NCBI GenBank assembly: GCA_027623615.1
Contig: JAQBVH010000018.1
Location: 1 to 14,295, forward strand
Direction: 5' to 3'
Origin: Planctomycetota bacterium
GTDB taxonomy: Bacteria > Planctomycetota > UBA1135 > GCA-002686595
DNA: 14,295 nucleotides
The notes beneath the pieces are model-generated. The model ran no database searches. It saw nothing but the letters and a program-made list of their open reading frames with translations, and was not told the DNA's origin. The position numbers were made by a program, and so were the translations under genes. Positions 13,155 to 14,295 of this stretch are shown here, piece after piece (position 1 is the first letter of the stretch; each line of letters opens with the position of its first letter).

Positions 13155-14295
13155 ATGAGAGTATCTCGCAAAGACGTCACGTCCGCAACCCACGCCATTC
13201 CCGAAGTTCGCTTCGAAGAGCAGGAGCTCACGTCGTTCGGCGGGCTCGTCATGCTGCAAGCTCTGTTGCGCGAGACCGACCTTCGGGCGCGCCTCCGCGC
13301 GGCCGTCGGACACCTGTCCGCGGGCAGCAGGTACTGCGCGAGCCGTATTGCCCTGCTGCTGATCGTGCACCTGTTCATCGGATGGCGGCGCCTCCGCGAC
13401 CTCGACTACTACCGGACCGATCCCCTCGTGAAGCGCGTCATCGGCCTGGACGTCATGCCCCACGTCTCGACGGTTTCCCGCCAGCTCTCCGACTTCGATG
13501 AACGCTCCATCGACAACCTCCGGAGCTTGCTGCGCGGACTCGTCGCCAAGCGTGCCATCGCTTCCTCGCCGCGACGGCTCACGATGGACTTCGATGGCTC
13601 GGTCATCAGCACGAAGGCGCGCGGCATCGAGGGGACGGCAGTCGGCTACAACCCGAAGAGCAAGGGCTCGCGCAGCTACTACCCGCTGTTCGCGGCCATG
13701 GCCCAGACTGGGCAGGCCTTCGACGTCCTCCATCGCGCCGGCAACCGCCATGACTCGCGGCACGCTCTCGACTTCATCATGGACTGCGAGCAGAACCTGC
13801 GGAACGATGGGTTTCGGGGCATTTTCGAGGTGCGGCTCGACGGCGCGCACTACAGCGATGCCACCTGCACCTCCCTGCACGACGCAGGGGTAGAGTTCTC
13901 CGTGAGCGTGCCGTTCGAGCGGCTTCCGCAGCTGAAGGATGTCATCGAGCAACGCGCGCTCTGGCACCGGATCGACGACGAGTGGAGCTACTTCTCTTGG
14001 TCGTGGCGCCCGAGCAAGCTGTCGACGCACAGCTTCCCGTGCGTCATCTACCGAAAGCGGATCGCCAAGCCGCGCAAGGGACCCATTCAGCTCGACCTGT
14101 TCGTGCCGATCGAACGGGACTACGAGTTCAAGGTCGCCATGACCAACAAGGGCCTGTCCGCAGCAGCGTTGCTTCGATACCACAACGGCCGCGGCTCGCA
14201 GGAGGCGACCTTCGCCGAGGCCAAGTCGCAGCTCGGGCTCGGCTACCTCCCGTCTCGTCGGCAAGCGGGCAATCAGGTTTACATGCTCTGCAATC
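13155..14295 (+). CDS. IS1380-family transposase, 3' end outside the window
   Basis: This DDE transposase moves the insertion sequence that carries it. The frame from ATG 13155 stays open to the window end (380 codons), and full-length family members are about 430-480 residues. Visible signs are VRFEEQELTSFGGLVML near the start, FIGWRRLRDLDYYR, the first catalytic region MDFDGSVIST (D147 the likely catalytic residue), YNPKSKGSRSYYPL, FDVLHRAGNRHDS, the second Asp region VRLDGAHYSD (D229), and the late NGRGSQEATFAEAKSQLG region with the likely catalytic Glu350. The frame shows no stop or frameshift up to the edge, so the gene may well be active. Codon use is less extremely G/C-biased than in neighbouring genes, as expected for a mobile element. 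No strong Shine-Dalgarno sequence is present before the ATG, which sits next to a long hairpin. Confidence 0.9.
   Translation, partial: MRVSRKDVTSATHAIPEVRFEEQELTSFGGLVMLQALLRETDLRARLRAAVGHLSAGSRYCASRIALLLIVHLFIGWRRLRDLDYYRTDPLVKRVIGLDVMPHVSTVSRQLSDFDERSIDNLRSLLRGLVAKRAIASSPRRLTMDFDGSVISTKARGIEGTAVGYNPKSKGSRSYYPLFAAMAQTGQAFDVLHRAGNRHDSRHALDFIMDCEQNLRNDGFRGIFEVRLDGAHYSDATCTSLHDAGVEFSVSVPFERLPQLKDVIEQRALWHRIDDEWSYFSWSWRPSKLSTHSFPCVIYRKRIAKPRKGPIQLDLFVPIERDYEFKVAMTNKGLSAAALLRYHNGRGSQEATFAEAKSQLGLGYLPSRRQAGNQVYMLCN

Larger units (their letters stand above)
12942..14295 (+). mobile_element. IS1380-family insertion sequence, left part (right end outside the window)
   Basis: The element is defined by an IS1380-type transposase gene and by the abrupt end of the FG-GAP gene just before it. 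The left boundary is inferred at about 12942 (CCCCGTAGTTGCATAGAACC), where FG-GAP coding stops. A second, similar string (CCCCGTTACATGCAAACGGG, from 13076) is an alternative end. About 210 nt of non-coding leader precede the transposase and hold three inverted repeats. The right terminal repeat and target duplication are outside the window, so the boundary cannot be confirmed here. Confidence 0.7.

Noticed and set aside
12861..14264. 467-codon minus-strand open frame opposite the transposase
   Set aside because: It is antisense to a transposase with conserved DDE regions and continues across the inferred transposon end, which is not expected of a real gene.

Overview
The window reads as a piece of a GC-rich bacterial chromosome, most likely from a member of the Planctomycetota. 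This rests on the mix of genes, not on a phylogenetic marker: an exported PQQ-type propeller with a DWPQWRGP start, an FG-GAP repeat protein, a PDZ plus alpha-toroid protein of DUF6288 type, and a large exported S15 hydrolase with carboxypeptidase-regulatory-like domains. Nearly all third codon positions are G or C, so long shadow frames run through most real genes and were left out. No rRNA, tRNA or CRISPR array was seen.

Layout. (1) 1-1762 (+): the end of an RbsA-type sugar ABC ATPase, coupled by a GTGA overlap to an RbsC-type permease that carries an extra soluble domain of about 100 residues after its first membrane helix. (2) 1763-2252: no intact gene, only a likely frameshifted gene remnant. 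(3) 2253-2936 (+): a calcineurin-like phosphoesterase of the PrpE/ApaH kind. It ends tail to tail on (4) a minus-strand pair: an AhpD-like gene broken by a one-base frameshift (4277-5019), then an exported M20 amidohydrolase (2933-4237). (5) 5171-11315 (+): three exported proteins in a row, namely a Cys-rich protein of unknown function, an S15 alpha/beta-hydrolase, and a PDZ/alpha-toroid protein. (6) 11327-12607 (-): an exported PQQ-like beta-propeller. (7) 12731-12949 (+): the first 72 codons of an FG-GAP repeat protein, apparently cut off by (8) an IS1380-family insertion sequence whose transposase (from 13155) runs off the window end.

How the genes work together. Only two groups look functionally linked: the sugar importer at the left edge, and the AhpD-like/M20 pair on the minus strand, which are probably co-transcribed. 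The middle is a run of extracytoplasmic proteins, plausibly concerned with peptide or polymer breakdown at the cell envelope. Several genes have a TAnnnT hexamer very close to the start codon (6-9 nt for three minus-strand genes), which suggests leaderless transcription.

I see no clear new defence or biosynthetic system. The points most worth a second look are the permease with a binding-protein-like insert, the frameshifted AhpD/Cys-tail protein, the leaderless promoter pattern, and the structured leader of the IS1380 element.
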